NCBI GenBank assembly: GCA_013397695.1
Contig: VYZI01000075.1
Span: forward strand, 600,055-664,054
Length of the DNA stretch: 64,000 nt
Direction: 5' to 3'
From: Centropus unirufus
Taxonomy: Eukaryota; Chordata; Aves; Cuculiformes; Centropidae
The position numbers and the translations under genes are program-made. The first letter of the stretch is position 1; every line of letters begins with the position of its first letter. This document shows, in pieces, positions 26,401 through 41,400 of this stretch. Under the pieces are notes generated by a model. The model had not been told where the DNA came from. It saw nothing but the letters and a program-made list of their open reading frames with translations, and made no database searches.

Positions 26401-29400
26401 AATAAAAGAAAATAAGTCTCAAGTGGAAATTTCAGGCTACAGCAAACCCCAATGCATGGAAAATTCCAGCCAAAAAGGTTAAGGCCTCGTCAAAATCCTA
26501 AGCAAAAGAAAGTACTGAGTTATGACAGAAAGCATTAAGGAATTGTAATGAGAGGTATTGCTACTGTGCTGCTTATAATATAGATGGTATTTTAAAATGT
26601 TCTAAGAATATTTGGGAGAAAGACATTAGTCATACAGAGTAAGGAGGTTGCAGGATGAATTGCTTAAGAATGAAGGGTGATATAACAAGAAGTGTTGATC
26701 TAATATTAGAATAGAACAGATTTTAATTATAAGTCAAGAAAACATACACAGTGATGAGTCAACTGGACAGAGTACATCAACCATGGAAGTCGCTGAGGCA
26801 TCAGAAAAATGAGGTATTTCATACCAGACTTAATACAGTAAGAGGACATAGAAGGCAAGATTTATTTCTATAAATTATGTGAAAGAAGAATACAAGGTTG
26901 GAAAGCTTTAACAGTTCTTCTAATATACTAACAATGCTTTCTAAGACCTTGATCTTGCCATGTTTTGAGCACAAAGGCTCCAATTCCAAAAGACACTTAA
27001 CTCCTCAACTGTGAACATTCATATCACCCCGGATGACTTTATTGCAACTGTCCCTTTTTTCAGCGGGCAAAAGTTACGTCAAATAAATGCCAGAGGGTTC
27101 AATACTATTTGAAATTAAGAAGTAATAGATATAACTCATGCATTCAGCGTCATTCCAATGTAAAACTAGAATGAAGCATACAGTACAGGAGTTCAGAGAG
27201 CTGGGAAAAAGGCCAGAGGTCAGCAGATTTTTAGGAAAAACTTCCCATCAGCCCCTCAAGGCAAGGGTACAAACAACAGTACACTACCTCATCTGAGATT
27301 CTCCATGGCCATACAGATCTAGTTTCCTCCTGCTCTTTGCACTGTAAACACAGCAGGCTGCATCAGTATCCGTACAGCAGCAAATCATCTGAAACACATC
27401 CTCGCATCCCTCACAGAATACGGATGAAGGTACGTGCATATTCAAGGGCTTGCAGCACTACACAAGCACTCCACTATCAGAAAGGCTCCTCTGAATTTTC
27501 TTCACATCTTCGTTCTGTACTTATGCCATCACAAAGCATAGACAGTTGCAAATGGCCTCAAAATTACAAGTTCACAACCTTCAGAGTATTGTTAATCTAG
27601 CAACATCGCATAAAGCTCTTCTAGTTCCTTCCTGCCTGGCACTGTAGCTCTTACTGCACTGCTGAGGCTGTAGAGGATGTAATTTTTCTTAATGAATCTG
27701 CTCAGCCACATAAGTATTTGGTGACAATTAGCAATTTAAAAGAAAAAAAAAAGTATTTTTATTTAAAAACAGATTGGTTTCTCAGTAAAACACAGTAAAT
27801 AAGAACATTAAAAATACTTATTTTCAGATCAGATTCATCTCTATATCAATTTTCATGTTTAAGCATATCACAATGATCACACTAGTGTTATCTCCTTGAA
27901 GTCTCTAGTCAGTATCCAAGCAAGCTTTGAACTATTCTTTCTCGAGTACTAGATGAAAGAGTTAATCTAGGCTTTTTCAATTCCTGGTTGCATTAACAAT
28001 TGCTTTTCAAATGAAATATGGATATTCACATTGAATGCTTAATCTAATTCAGACTTGAAATAGGAAGTTCTATATAAAATCCCTAATGCTTCCTTTGAGT
28101 TTTGACATTGGTATTCATTCATTAGAAAAAGGTACACTTTTTATTTTTTGTTTCCATAATTACACCTTGTTATATCTCAAGTTGGGCAATGTTCATTTAA
28201 TGGCATTATTCACATACTTAATAGCATGCTTCACTGCTTTGATAGAGTGGGCAAAAAATACTTTTGAATGCGTCAAATTCCAAGACTGTCCAGATACCTT
28301 TACAGTCCTGACTCTGGGTTTGTGGGTTAGAACGGATAAAGAGTGTTTTGCTTTTAGAGGAGAGACCGGACACATTAAATACCCTACAAAGTTTATTCAA
28401 AATTGAAAAAAAAAAAATTAAAATCTAAGAAGCTGAAAGCTCATAAAGTTGTGTTCAAACTGCTGATACAAAACAGATATATGATCTTGGCCCAAAAATG
28501 AAAGTGCCAGAGGGAGGTCATTAAGTCCATGCAATCATGAAAAAAAGCTGGGGAAGGGGGCTGGGGGCATGGGGAGGTGTCAAAGCACCTGCTACACTTT
28601 GCATTCATCCTGCAAGTTGAGAAAATTCCCTTCTTGTTTCTCTCCACTCATGATTAGAGAGTCATAACCGCCTCACCAGCTGTGCCTCTGGCTCATTTTA
28701 AATTCAAACTACGATACATATCTCACTTCTAGACTTTTAATAGCAATGCCTTAAAATGCAGATTGCTGGCTAAATTTAGTTACATGATTAAAAACAAATC
28801 TAACTCATCTCTACCCAGCAAACAGAACTGCTGCATTCAAGGTTCAATAGAGGACTTAACTCTTCATCTAAAAACAATCCTAACAAAAAGAAGGGAAAAA
28901 AAAACCCAGAAAAATCAAAGCACAATTTAGCGACACCTCTAAAAAAGCAGGATGCATAAAACATTAACCAGCTATGGAAAACTATCTGTAAATGCATCCT
29001 AGTATACCATAGGGTTTTTGTTCTGTACTTCTGCAAATAAATTCTGCACTGTGCTACTACAGCAGTATGAGTCATACACTCTTACTGACATTCTATATTT
29101 ATATCTCCATGCCCTTCTGCACTGCTATATGCTTTCTTCCATATAGGCCTCCCTAACCTGGAATTTCCCTTCTGCAGTTCAGCATCTCCTCAGCTAACAT
29201 TCCCCAGAAAGCTGAATAGTTACTCCTTTCTATGCAATTATTCATTTCTTTCTGGACACCATTTTGACAAAGCAGTACCCTTAAAATATTACAACACAAG
29301 GCAAATACTTTTATTTGTTGACAATTATTTTGTTATATCTTACTTCCTTATTCCCTGCCTCTTTTTAAATCAACTACTCAGGCATTTATCCCCTTTGAGG

Positions 29401-32400
29401 CAAGGTCCAGGTCTTATTTCATGAGATTTGACACAGTACAGTGCAATAGAAAATCTTATTTAGACATTACAAATTACAATTATCCGTGTTTTCTAGACCA
29501 TCTTATGAAAAGCATTATCAATAGCTCCAATCTTGCAAACGTTTGTGAATCTGCTTAATCTGGAGAAAGCAAGTGGTTCTGCTGCTCTCAATATCCCAAT
29601 GCCAGGTGAGCCTATCCAAGAAGAAACAGGCATCTCTCTACAACAGATAAGCAAAGTGAAGGTAATTAAGTTCCCAGTGCTAATATTTGTCATTTGAAAA
29701 GACTCAAGGGCACACTGTGGAAAGACAGACACAAAAATATCACAAGAAATGCTCTGGAATGGCAATCTGAAGAACTGGGGTTTTTTTTCTCTTGTCCACA
29801 AGATAAATTCCCAAGAACAAATATTCAGAGCCCACTAGCACACGGATTTCACTAGGTAACAAGCCTCAGACAGGCATAATTGTGAAGAGTCACAATACCT
29901 AAAAGAAATAGGAAGGGTTATGAAAACAGACTGTTAGACAACCAATCCTGGGACTTGCTAAGTAGCTTTAACTTTCTCAGCAGCTCCAGAAGCAGCTGAG
30001 TTCTACCTCCAATGGAGTACATCCCTAACTATGTGCTGTTCTTAAGAAATGGAGTACAAAGAACAAAACAGCATCACAAAACCAACTATGGCACTTGTTC
30101 AGAGTCAGAACCACTAGAACAGCAACTACAACTGACTAAGAGTGGGCTGATAACCTCAAATAATGAGCAGCTCTAATGGCAGCCTTCTAACTGACAGGGG
30201 GAACAAAACAGTCGAAAAGAGGATGGGAAGGAAAATCCATGCCCTTTGAAGGCTAAAGATGAATAATGAGCAATAAGGTGATGTATTCACTCTGGAATAT
30301 TATCCCCATTTTTTCCTACCATCAAGAGAAACTAAGTCTAAGGCAGGGGGTGGGGGTGTGGAATTCACATGATTCCACTTCAAACTATGCATGGACAAGA
30401 TGTTCAACATCAGGAAGACAGGAGACATCAAAGAGAGAGGAGACAAAGGAGTAAATAGCTGCATAATGGCAAAATTATCTAAATGTCATCCATGCCCTGA
30501 AAATTCCATCATCTACAAGAACGCGCTATCCAGCTAGCAGAGCTCCCTTTGATTCCTGCCTTGTTTCAGCTCTAACCTCTAACTCATTACTATTCACATA
30601 TAAAAAAACTACGAGATATTTTCAGAATTTCAGAGCTACACGACACCCAGAGAACATGAGGCAGAGGTTTAGAAAAACACATTAGAAATGTTACCACCTA
30701 TGTAAATACAATTAATGCAATGCCGATCCCTTCTGTCAAGGAATCTGAAATTCCCTGCTAAGAATGAATTCTACTACTGAGATTTACTTCTGATGTTTAC
30801 CAAATGAGTCAACAGCTGTCCACAACCACCACTGTATAGCTACAACATCTGTATTTGCTTGTAGAGAAAGCACCTCTATGCCTAAGGATTATGTACATGA
30901 ACAGTGTTGTTACATTTAAGTATTGATGTGCTGTGCTGCCTGTTAATAAAAGGGGGTTAGGTTTGATAGTGAGAGAGGGGAGAAATAAGAGATTTTTTTC
31001 TCCTTAGGAGTAAGAACAGAACAATAACGTTAAACACTGGCTCTTCGCAACCTTCTTTTCCCTGACTTTTTAAAAGATGTTGATCAAAAGAAGCAGTACC
31101 CTCCCATTCATGCTTCACAGAATCCAATGAGATAGGACAACTTGCAAAGACACCATGAGTTTTCTCCTGGTCTAAAGGAAGTGGCCAGGTGGGGAAGAGT
31201 CACTGCTTCGCTCTGAAGCAAAAAGCTTAAAGTCAGACACTCAGAAAACAATTTACATGTCAAGTTTGTGTACAGAGGATCAGTTCACCGCAGGGACTTG
31301 AATCCCAAGGGCATGAGGCGACCTGATTTTGACGAATACTGCTCCAACACAGCTCTGGTGGATTACAGAAACTTTAAATAACTACCCTAGATTTTTAAAT
31401 TGGGCACATCAGCAGTTTGCTGCGTTTCAGCTATCAGCTTCTGCCTGTGTGCATGACCACAGTGTTTTGGATTTGTATGGTGGGATTTTTAATCTCTAGC
31501 AAAGTGAGCAAGCAAGAAGGGACAAACAAAACGATTTAATACTGTCCTTCATACTGTGGGACTTGTCAGGTTGATTCTTCAAACCAGATGAACTTCCAGT
31601 AATCCACACTACCACCCTTACACTGTCCCTCTAGCCTGACCTTCTCTTCCGGCAGTTTATTATCCATTTTCTTTTAAATGAAGTGCTTCGACTCTAGTCA
31701 ACTGTGTCACCAGCAGCCACAAGCATCAAAGAAAATATTTGTGTAGAGGCAAATTCCTTCAAAATAACCATCAACTATGATAAGGTCCAAAAATCAAGAT
31801 AAGAAATGCCAAACTGATTTTCAGTTTGCTTGCTATTTTGGGATAGAAAAAAACAAGTAGGAAGACATACTCCCCTAAAGAGGTTTACGGAAGTATTTAC
31901 TTTGGGTGGCTTTGTAAAGGTAAGATTTTAGAAATTCTAGAAAAATAAGATTTCCTTTAGTCATGATGAAAAGATCTGAGGAAAACTGAAGTAAAGCAGT
32001 GTCCCTGAATAGAACTTTGTCTTTGCAATGTCCTGTACCATTTGCCTTTTAATAAAATGACATTGAGTTGAAGTGGGAATGAGTTACCTGAGAAAATCCC
32101 ACCCCTCTGAGGGTTTCTATTTTGTATGAATCAGATGCTAATACCTTTTCATCATCCAGGTCTTTGTCCCAAAAAAGACCCTTGTAACTGCTGTGATTAC
32201 TTTATTCTCATTACATACTGTGTTCCTCATAATATGAAACAGATAAGAAAGCAGACCTGAAACAAACAAGCTCATAAATCCAGCAGAATATCCCCAAAAC
32301 CTGAAGTGCATCCTGAGGGAACTAGATAAATGCAGCTCCCGCTCATCAGCAAATCTCAGCCTCAGCAGTTTGGGATCCATACAGAATAAATGTACCTACA

Positions 32401-35400
32401 CTGAGAGATGGTCTTTTCACTGAAGTTCAAAAAAGAACTAGGAAAAAACAGAAGGAGCTGCACCTGAGTTTCAACCACCGTGCCACAAACTGGGCTTACA
32501 ACAGCTCGTTCTCCTCCTATACAAATGAGGGCTTGAAAAAGCAACACAAATGCACAAAGAAGCTCGCAAACTCACCTTCAAAACTTTCTTTGGGGTAGGA
32601 GTGATTTATTTATTCTTCAGTGCCATTAAGACCTAGCCTCACTTATCAACACAAGCTGCTAGAGGCCAGCTCTGGGTCGTGCTTCTCTGAGTAGCTACTG
32701 ACAACAGCTACTACTCTGAGTGCCTACTGACAGCTGTTCCTGTTTATTGGTAGCCCCCTTCAGCCTTTAGTTGCAATTTTCTCGAGGCAGCAGGTGACTC
32801 TTGCTGCATGGTGCTAAGTGCCCTCACAGTCTGTGCTTCCATGCAAACAATTATTTAAAAAACAAGTATATACAATATACTGCCAAAATTAAAACTGATC
32901 CAGAGATCAACATAATTCAAAGGTAAAAAAAAATCAAAAGATTATACATTCCTACTATATTGCAGTGAGTTATCGGTGAGGCCCTAATAGAACTTTCTTA
33001 CCTATAATCTTCCACATACTTGCTAATGTATCTGACCTTGTTTATTACATTTGCTAAATATATGGCTGGCCATAAACTGCAGCAATCCGAACCACTGAAA
33101 ACAAAGTAAACAAACAAAAAGGGACAAAAGAAAAGTAATGAATCCTTTATCTCCCACACTAATGACCTGAAAAAAAATATCTATACCACAGTCGTAATTC
33201 AAAGTTTTGTTTTACGGAAAGCTTTTTAGGATCTAAGTTCCTTCAAGTTAGGACACTCACATCACTCGGGTGCACAACAATCACTGCTTCCAACAGCAAA
33301 AGAGAGGATATGGCACTAAAACAAGGAGAGGAATTCAGTATAACACAGTCCCCCTTCCCACATATGTAGTCCATGTTAGAAAAGCCCCAAAGTGTAACGG
33401 AGAATGGTAGCTGAGTCATTCATCCCAACTCCTCCAGTCATGGAGTACTTACTGAAACATATTTGGACATGAAGTCAAGGCAAGGAAAACTTGGATAGAC
33501 TAGCCTTATGCACTGTATAAGGCAGTCTTCTACTCCTGGTTTACAATTCTTAATAAAAGCCCTCAGCCTTTATCATGAGTTAAATTTAACAAAGATCCAT
33601 TTAAATCCTACTCTCCAAAGACCACCTGAGCATCCATTTGCCAACATACTCACAGTATAGGTTACAGGTGGAATTTCAAATAAATATTGCGATGCTTCCT
33701 TGCCCTTAATGCCAATCACTGATATTTCTATTTTAAAATTAATAGCTTCAATCAAAATTAGTGACAGTTCAGTATCTTCCTGACATCTCTCTCTCCACCT
33801 ACAAAAGATGTAGCATGGTATGGCATGCACAACTAAAAGTTACTAAGAACAAGAAGGGGCAAAAGAGGGAAAGTGACCAAAGAAACTAAACAAATTACTC
33901 AAAAGATGTTGTTTTCAAGGTTTTGTGAAAAATTTTGCACTTTAACAACTCTGAACGCTCAATTCTAACCTTTCAGAATGTATCTTCACAGTTCATAATG
34001 AACCTTGTCTCCTCCTCAGCAACAAAACATCTTTGAGGCTTCTACCAAAGTCACGTAGATCTAACGCCCAGCAGGGAGCAGCAGAAATAGGAGTGCAGAA
34101 TCATAGTCAAACATACACACATTCTATAAGTTTAAAAATAAAGCCAAGGAACAATGCCAACTCATGAAGCTAAAGAAAATGCCAATTCCTTCTAGCTGTT
34201 TACAGCTATCTATAACTTAAATCCATATAATATTGAAAGTAAAAACCAGGAGGCTTTAATGTTCAGTGTACTAAAAAGTCATCAACCTGGTAACAAAAGC
34301 TGATACAGTCAAGCAAAACAAAAACAAGAGACTGTATAAGCCAGAGCCAGCCCACAGGTTTTGTTTACTCATTTCTTGTCAAAGGAAGAACAAAATAAAT
34401 ACATAGAAGAAATATGCTTGTTTTGTAAGATAGAACTAAACAAGAAAGGCTTACACAGGGAGTAGGCTGTAATAGAAGGCTCCTGTTGTGCTGGTGAGCC
34501 ATAGCTGCTGGAGACAAAATCTGTTGTGTCTCAACAGAGCACACAAGATCCACCATTTACTGAGAACTATCTTCTGGCAGAAAATCTTCCCTGAGAGTCA
34601 GTGGCAATTTAGCAGTTAAAAGAACAATCTTCTATAGTGGCCTCAGAAAAATTCCACCCCCCATCCTCCTCAAAGATAAGTCATTGTAGGATTTAGCTGC
34701 CTAAGTCTCATTTGCAGAAATGAACTGTCTGTAAAATTTGGTTCCTTGCTGCTTGATGAAAGTATTCCCATCAAAACTCTGGATTAGATAACAACATGAT
34801 AAACTTCAGAAGTTGCTGAGGAATAGACATCTTCTGATCACCTAAAACCTAGCTTAGGTTTTCTGTATTTTCTCGATTTCCTTGCTTTTTCCTCTCCAGT
34901 TAATCCTTGATCTAGTCTACCAGAATGAGCAATAGACCTTCCCACTTGAATCCTGTCAATGCTCCTAAAAAGCCCTAGAATAAACACATAAAGTGCCACA
35001 AGGGCTTAAGGCTGGCAATATCTTCCAGTTTGATTCCATTTGTGATCTGAGCTCTGCCTCCACTTTTGCTCCCTTGCTCGCTTTGCCATGTTTCTTTTTC
35101 ATCTTAAGCTGGAGTCTCAACACTGGATCAGACTATCAGCAGCAGAGGTGATCCTACCACTCTCTCAAAGCATCCCAGCAGAGCCATCGGATCTGCCTGG
35201 AGCCAAATTAAGAGAATACTGGCCCGTCCTCCCAGCATCAGTGCAAACCAGGTGACTACAATAGTTCTGGTGGCAATCTAATGTAGTCACTGCACCTGCA
35301 AGCCAGCATCTTCTAAGAAAAGGAAAAACAAAAATTAACCAAAAAAACTAACATGAGGTGAATGTCTTCTGGAGGCTACAAACCTATCAAGCAAAAATTA

Positions 35401-38400
35401 CTGGGCTTAACACTGGAGCATACAAGTGGAATTCAAAAACATACTTTGGAATAACTCGCCTATCTCCCCTGTGACAGCTCTTAAAATCTGTGCATTTTCA
35501 GCCGATGCCCTTTGTTGGTTTCTCTTCTAGCGCACAATAAAAATACTTATTAACAATAAAGAATGTAACAGGAAGCCTCTGAGGGATAAGCTCCCGCTGC
35601 TTCGTAACATCAAGCAACAGCACTGTAAGGAGGAGGTAGGAACAGCCATGCACAGCCAAACCACAGAACCAAGACCACAGAGAAACAAGTGCATTTACCA
35701 GATTTTACCTGAAGCTTACTTAACCTGAAGCTGATGGATAAAGGGTTTTTCTTAAATACTCATTTTGCAAGCTGTGCTTCAAAGAAGTCACAGGATTCCT
35801 ATCAATTCAGTTTTTTATTTAGCTAATTTTTAGTATTTTGTCTGTTTCCTAAAACCCAGCATCCTACCAAATGAACACAGCTACCTCACACTACGAAGAA
35901 TGTCAGTGGCTCCAGTTTCTAACTCTTTGACTGCCAGCTACAGTGGCTAAAAAGAGGAAAGGAGAGTCTCGATAAAGCAAGTGCCTTATTGGTATTGCAG
36001 AGAAGAATTCAAGAAAACAATAAATAAACCAGCATTTGCTGTCCTAGGGAGCTGCTGAAATATTGAAGGCAAATAAAATTATGGTGTCCAGCATAAGGCA
36101 GGCTGCTGAGCCTCAATTCAAAAGAAAACTGGAAAGGACCTCTAGTGGGCTGAACTTGCACTGCTCGAGGGCCAGAGAGCATCCCCTTTCCACATTTCAA
36201 CTCCCTGCGGTTAGAGCACACCGACTGCACGTACAAGCACCATCACAGCTGGAAGCCTCCTTCCAGCCATATCTGGAAGCCAGGAGATGGGTTTTTTTGG
36301 GTTTTTTTTTGTTTTTTTTTCTATTTCACATGTCAGACCACTTCCAAGAGGTTTAATGTGGCATGACACAAAGGGACATTCAACGGCGCACAAATTCAGA
36401 TGCACATTTGGAATGAGAATTCAGAATATTACTCTGACTATGTCAAGGCATTTTGTTCTTCCAAGAGTTTTTAGCTGTAGGCAGCTTTGCATAGGCAGCA
36501 GAAATACCATTTTTGCTGTATTTTTAAGGTAACTCCTGGGTGAAAGAGCTTGGAATTCTCTAACTGAATTCAAACAAGGCCTAATTTCATGTGACAGTAC
36601 ATGAAAAATAGATTAGTGAATGTATTCAGCAGAATACTCAGATAATAAAACAGGCCACGTTAAGAATGCTTATTTATTAGGCATCCCAGTTAAAAAGAAA
36701 ATAATCTGTTTTGAATTGAAGTTGATGATTCACCTCTAAGTCTTCAACGGACTTCTCTTGCTATATTTAGGTTTGCCTTCAAGTCAGATCAGTTTTCTCA
36801 TTTCCCAAAGTAGCCTAATTTACATCTTCAGCCTTACAAGCCACAACTTAGCTCTCCCTTAAATGATCTAAGCAATAACCTCCCTTTCAGCAGTTACCCT
36901 CAGAGGGTTTGAATCAACTTGAGAAGGGCCACAAATTAAAATTGACATTGTTAAGTAGAGTGATGCAAGACAGCTGCTTGTTGTTATTCAAAAATAATAT
37001 CACCTCTACTGCAGTGGTGCTCCTTGTGCCATTAAGCAGAGTAGTGGAAAGGAAGCAAGCCCTTTCACAGAGAAGATACCTGAAGAGAATAATACTTGCA
37101 CTTGGAGTCTGAGGCCAGAAGAATGCATCTGGTTGTCCTTCACATAAAGCAATAACAGTATTGTCTCGTCACAACTGAAAGCCTGAAAGTCACTTGATAC
37201 AATCATTCATGCAGAAAATAACTAAACCAAAGGCACAGGCAAGTTAATATCTTATCATCAGAGACCTGAGGAAAACGCAACCAGGGTCTCTCAACTTTGA
37301 TATTTTTGGACCAACCATCATTGACTAGGATGATCACTAGTAGCAAAATAATAGAACCTATTTTGAAGGAGTAATAGTGTTGTCACAAAACCTAATTGTC
37401 TCTCCTCTGCACAAAGCAGTAATCGAGGCACAAAAAGAAGCAGTTGTCTGTCTTGAAGGCTTGTGTGCGTTATTTTACAAAAAGATTGTGTACAGTGGAA
37501 ACAGACCAAAAGACAAAAAGACACCCCTATGACTAAAAAGGACAAAGAATTGGAGCTGATGAGGATCAGTTAAGAGTGTGGATGAAAAACACAACACCCT
37601 ATGAAAACATTCCTTAATGTCTTCAAGTCAAGCAAATAACGTCTCAGGAATTGACTCCTTGAACCTGAACTGCTTTATGACAGAAACAACAGCCAATGAA
37701 AAGAGAGCTGACCAAACTCAGAAGAGAAATGACAGGAAACAGGACTTTCAGAACAGTTGCTGAATGAGGTAGCATATAACACGTGAAAGGGATGCAGGTG
37801 GTGGTGATTTCAGGTGCAATTAAAATCACTTGCAGGATCTTTTTACTGGTCCTTCCTAAATTTTTTCTAGGTTTCACCACAAACCCATACACACACTGGC
37901 TTATTTTAGTTTATTGACTTTCTTCTGAACACATGATTTTATTTGTCCTTAAAAAACTTCACAAAAGAGCAGCATGAAAAGATAGGCTTATTCTTGAACT
38001 ACAGAAAGGTTAGCAACGGTTGGGCAAAGCCACAGAATGTTATTTCACTGACGGCAATGAGACCATGTCTTCACAAATGGGATGGCAGAAGCAGAAGGCT
38101 CTCGGCTACGCCTCTTCTTAAGATCCTCAGCTAAACTCAGGTAACCTCGGAATGGTACATATCTGCGCCCCCACATCTCAGACAGACACTTGCTCAGAAC
38201 GACCTTCTCCCCTCCCTAATTCCTGTGCCCCAAATAAGAGTTTTGCTCATTAACTTCCTGCCAAATACAGTCACGCCTTGGAAGCTGCAGCCACATTTTC
38301 CTACCTGTCTCTTTTCTGAAGGAAGTTTTCCATTAAATTCTTTTCTCTCCAAGGATCATGTCATAACTTACCCAGCAGAACGATCCTTAGAGGCTCATAG

Positions 38401-41400
38401 ATATTCTGGTATACCAGTAACCTGATGATGCAGAGCGGCTCAATCTCTCTAGTGTGTACATCCAGGTGCTACTGTATTTAGGAAGACGCTAGGCCCGCCA
38501 ATCTATAACCAGAATAATACTCCAGAGATAGAAGCCAAAGAATGTCTGTCCTCATCATTTTCAAGAGACGACCATTATGCAGGTGAAACTGCAAAACTCT
38601 GCATCCAGTCAGAACACTGTTTGCATGCAATATAGACAATTTACTGGTTTAGTGCCATATGTTGCTGCTTTCAAGATATCCTACCTGTTTGTGCCACCAA
38701 GTGGGTCCAGCCACTCCAAACTGCTCCAATCTTTTCATTTGAGAAAAACTGAGTCTCAATCTTCTTGGGCTCAACAAGGAAGATCTCTTTGCTCACTAGC
38801 TGCCCATGTTTGTTGCTACCCCAGACATATAGATCTCCTTCATCTACAACAGAGAGAGAAGTAAAACTTGTTTAAAGTGACATACATAGAACACCACTAG
38901 ATACAGGCTCTAACTCAGTAAATGATGAGGAACAAAAAAACAATGTTTCATTCAATTTGTGGTCTCGTGTTTCTCCCTACCACTCTTAACCACATGCCCA
39001 GACATCAGAAATACCTGCAAGGGTCTTAACAATGTAGCCTGTTTCTAGTTCTCATAGCACTAACTCCATGAAACGATAAAAACTTTCATGTCAAACTGCC
39101 CAGACCTCATTTCTACTGTGAAAACACCTCAAAAAAGACTGAAAGATGTTTATAGCAAAGGCCAAATTACACTAGAAAATTATCTACAGCATTCAACTTC
39201 TCCAAGAAAAAAAAAAAAAATCAAAGCATCCTGAGGACGCTTACTGAGCAGCCCCTCTCAGACTACTCTGTTCTTGCAGGCTTGCTTGCACCTCTGCCCC
39301 AAAGCTTTAATTCAGACAAGTAAATAAATTACTAAATTGAAGTAAACAATTTATCTTCCCCTTCCATATCTGAGACTCTCCAAAGCCTGGCTGGCTGCTC
39401 CTGCTCTGCATTAGTCTCCCAGCCTCTCTACAAGAGCTACAGATCCTAGCTCTGCTCCTAACTCTCCTGCCATCTTCAGTTTGTGCAAATTCAGTAAATC
39501 CTACAAAGCCACAGGCATTCCAGCAGAGCCTCACCACGCTCACCTTGCTCAGTCACTTCCTAAAGGAATGTGACACACACTGTGAACATACAAGTAAAGC
39601 AGGTACCATCCATCACAAGGTAAAATCAAAACATTATCAAGCATCAGAACCATGCAAAACAATTAATGAGAGATTTGTTTAAGTAATCACTTGTCTTTCC
39701 CCACCCCTTTTGTAGAAGAAGCATTTGTGCAAGTGCACACTCCAGGATTCCAATCACAGGGATAATTATATTCACAGAATCATCCACATTGCTTCCTGTA
39801 TTTCAGTGGTGTAAGCTGGAGTTGGTCACAGCCTAATGACCACTTGACTGTTCAGATGTGTCCTTCTGCAGATATTATGTATCATTAGTTCATTTTTTTA
39901 CCACAAAAATCATTCCTCCCAGGTTCTAGGCCTCCATACAAAAAAAATATAATCCATACAACACACTTAACAGAACATGAGCTGCATCAGGTCTCCTGAA
40001 ATCCTCCACTACCCTGTACAAGCTTTAAGCATAAGAAATAAATCTTGGATACACGAAGTACATGATCAAGGGCCCAGAAAGACTGGAAGGCATATCACTT
40101 GCAACGTGGAATCATTCAGAGAATACATCCACAAGACTCGAAGCTTCTGAAAGCCTCAGGTCAGCACTGAACTCTTTACAAGCAGCCCAATAAAAGATCT
40201 TTCAGAGGGAAAGGAAAAAAAACTTAGGCTACAATATATTCAATGATCTCAGGTTGGTAACAGCTACAGGAAAAACGAGCCAGAATTCCATGAACGTAAA
40301 GTTGGTGAATAACATGGGTAGGGGAAGAAGCCAGCGCTTGTTGAGCAACATATTGACAGTCATCTGTGGGCTTTCCCACGTTCACTCAAAAAACCAACAC
40401 AACTGAAATGAAAAGGAAAAACAAATCAAGCAATTGTTTCATTCACATTTTCCACTCAAGTTATAAATTCCTTCCCAGAGCAAAGTACTATGTACTTCAC
40501 CTTCTGGAGAGAGGGGAAAAGAGTGATGGAAACAGCTTGTTTTGAAAAAGAAAAACCTCCTGGCCATTCATGGCTCCACAACTAACAAGCACTGCCTTTG
40601 TCACCTCCTTTTTTACCTCCAGAAGGTACACTTCCTTTTCCCTTGGCAGTGCTGCATGCTCAACCCTCATCTCATTTCTGCAGTAGGTTTTAAGAAAATA
40701 AGAAAATCTTAGACACTGGGGCTCAGTGAGGCTCAGTGCCACATTCCTCTCACTGAAGCTTTCAGGCCTGTTTGGGTGCAGGTAGATCACCATCCTTTTT
40801 TTAAAAAAAAAAAAAACACTGCCGCTCGTGTTTGCAGGAACCCTGCCTGTGTCAAAAACCTGCCTGACTGCAGGTGATTGGTGTCCTACCAGCAGGTGGC
40901 TCGTGAAACAGAGTCAAAAAATTGCAGCACAGTGTGAGAGATTCCTAGAAAGAAATCCCCATTTAAATACTACACCCTGCAGCAGTATCTTTACTATGTC
41001 AAGTATCTTTATAATACATAGTATTTTAATTAACAACAAGTACCTTGCAGGATGAAGGGCAGCAATAGCATCACATTATTAAAATCTTTGGCACTTTGTT
41101 AATCTCAGTCCCCCTGGTGCCAAATAGACTGCTCTTAAATAAAAAGCAAAAGCACGAAAGACTAACCTGTTCACTCTCTAAATAAAGTGCTAATTAACTG
41201 AAGTAGATATGATTTGTCCTTATAGTTATTCTTTGCTAATCACACATACGCTTTGCAACTCAGATTTCAATACAATTTACATCTTGTAACATCTCCCCAT
41301 TCAAATAAATCTCTGTAGATCTGCAGAGGTAAATAGTCCCGTGCTCCATTAATGATGACAGAGGTACCAGATGGCTGCATATGTGCTAAGAACTTGTCCC

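Larger units (their letters stand above)
23457..38684 (-). other. SERGEF intron 8
   Basis: 15.2 kb. No exon recognised. It holds the small inverted and tandem repeats annotated separately, a T/G-rich simple run at about 36,290-36,320, and A-runs near 27,741-27,752 and 28,408-28,419. ORFs up to 106 codons occur on both strands without recognisable domains. Confidence 0.85.
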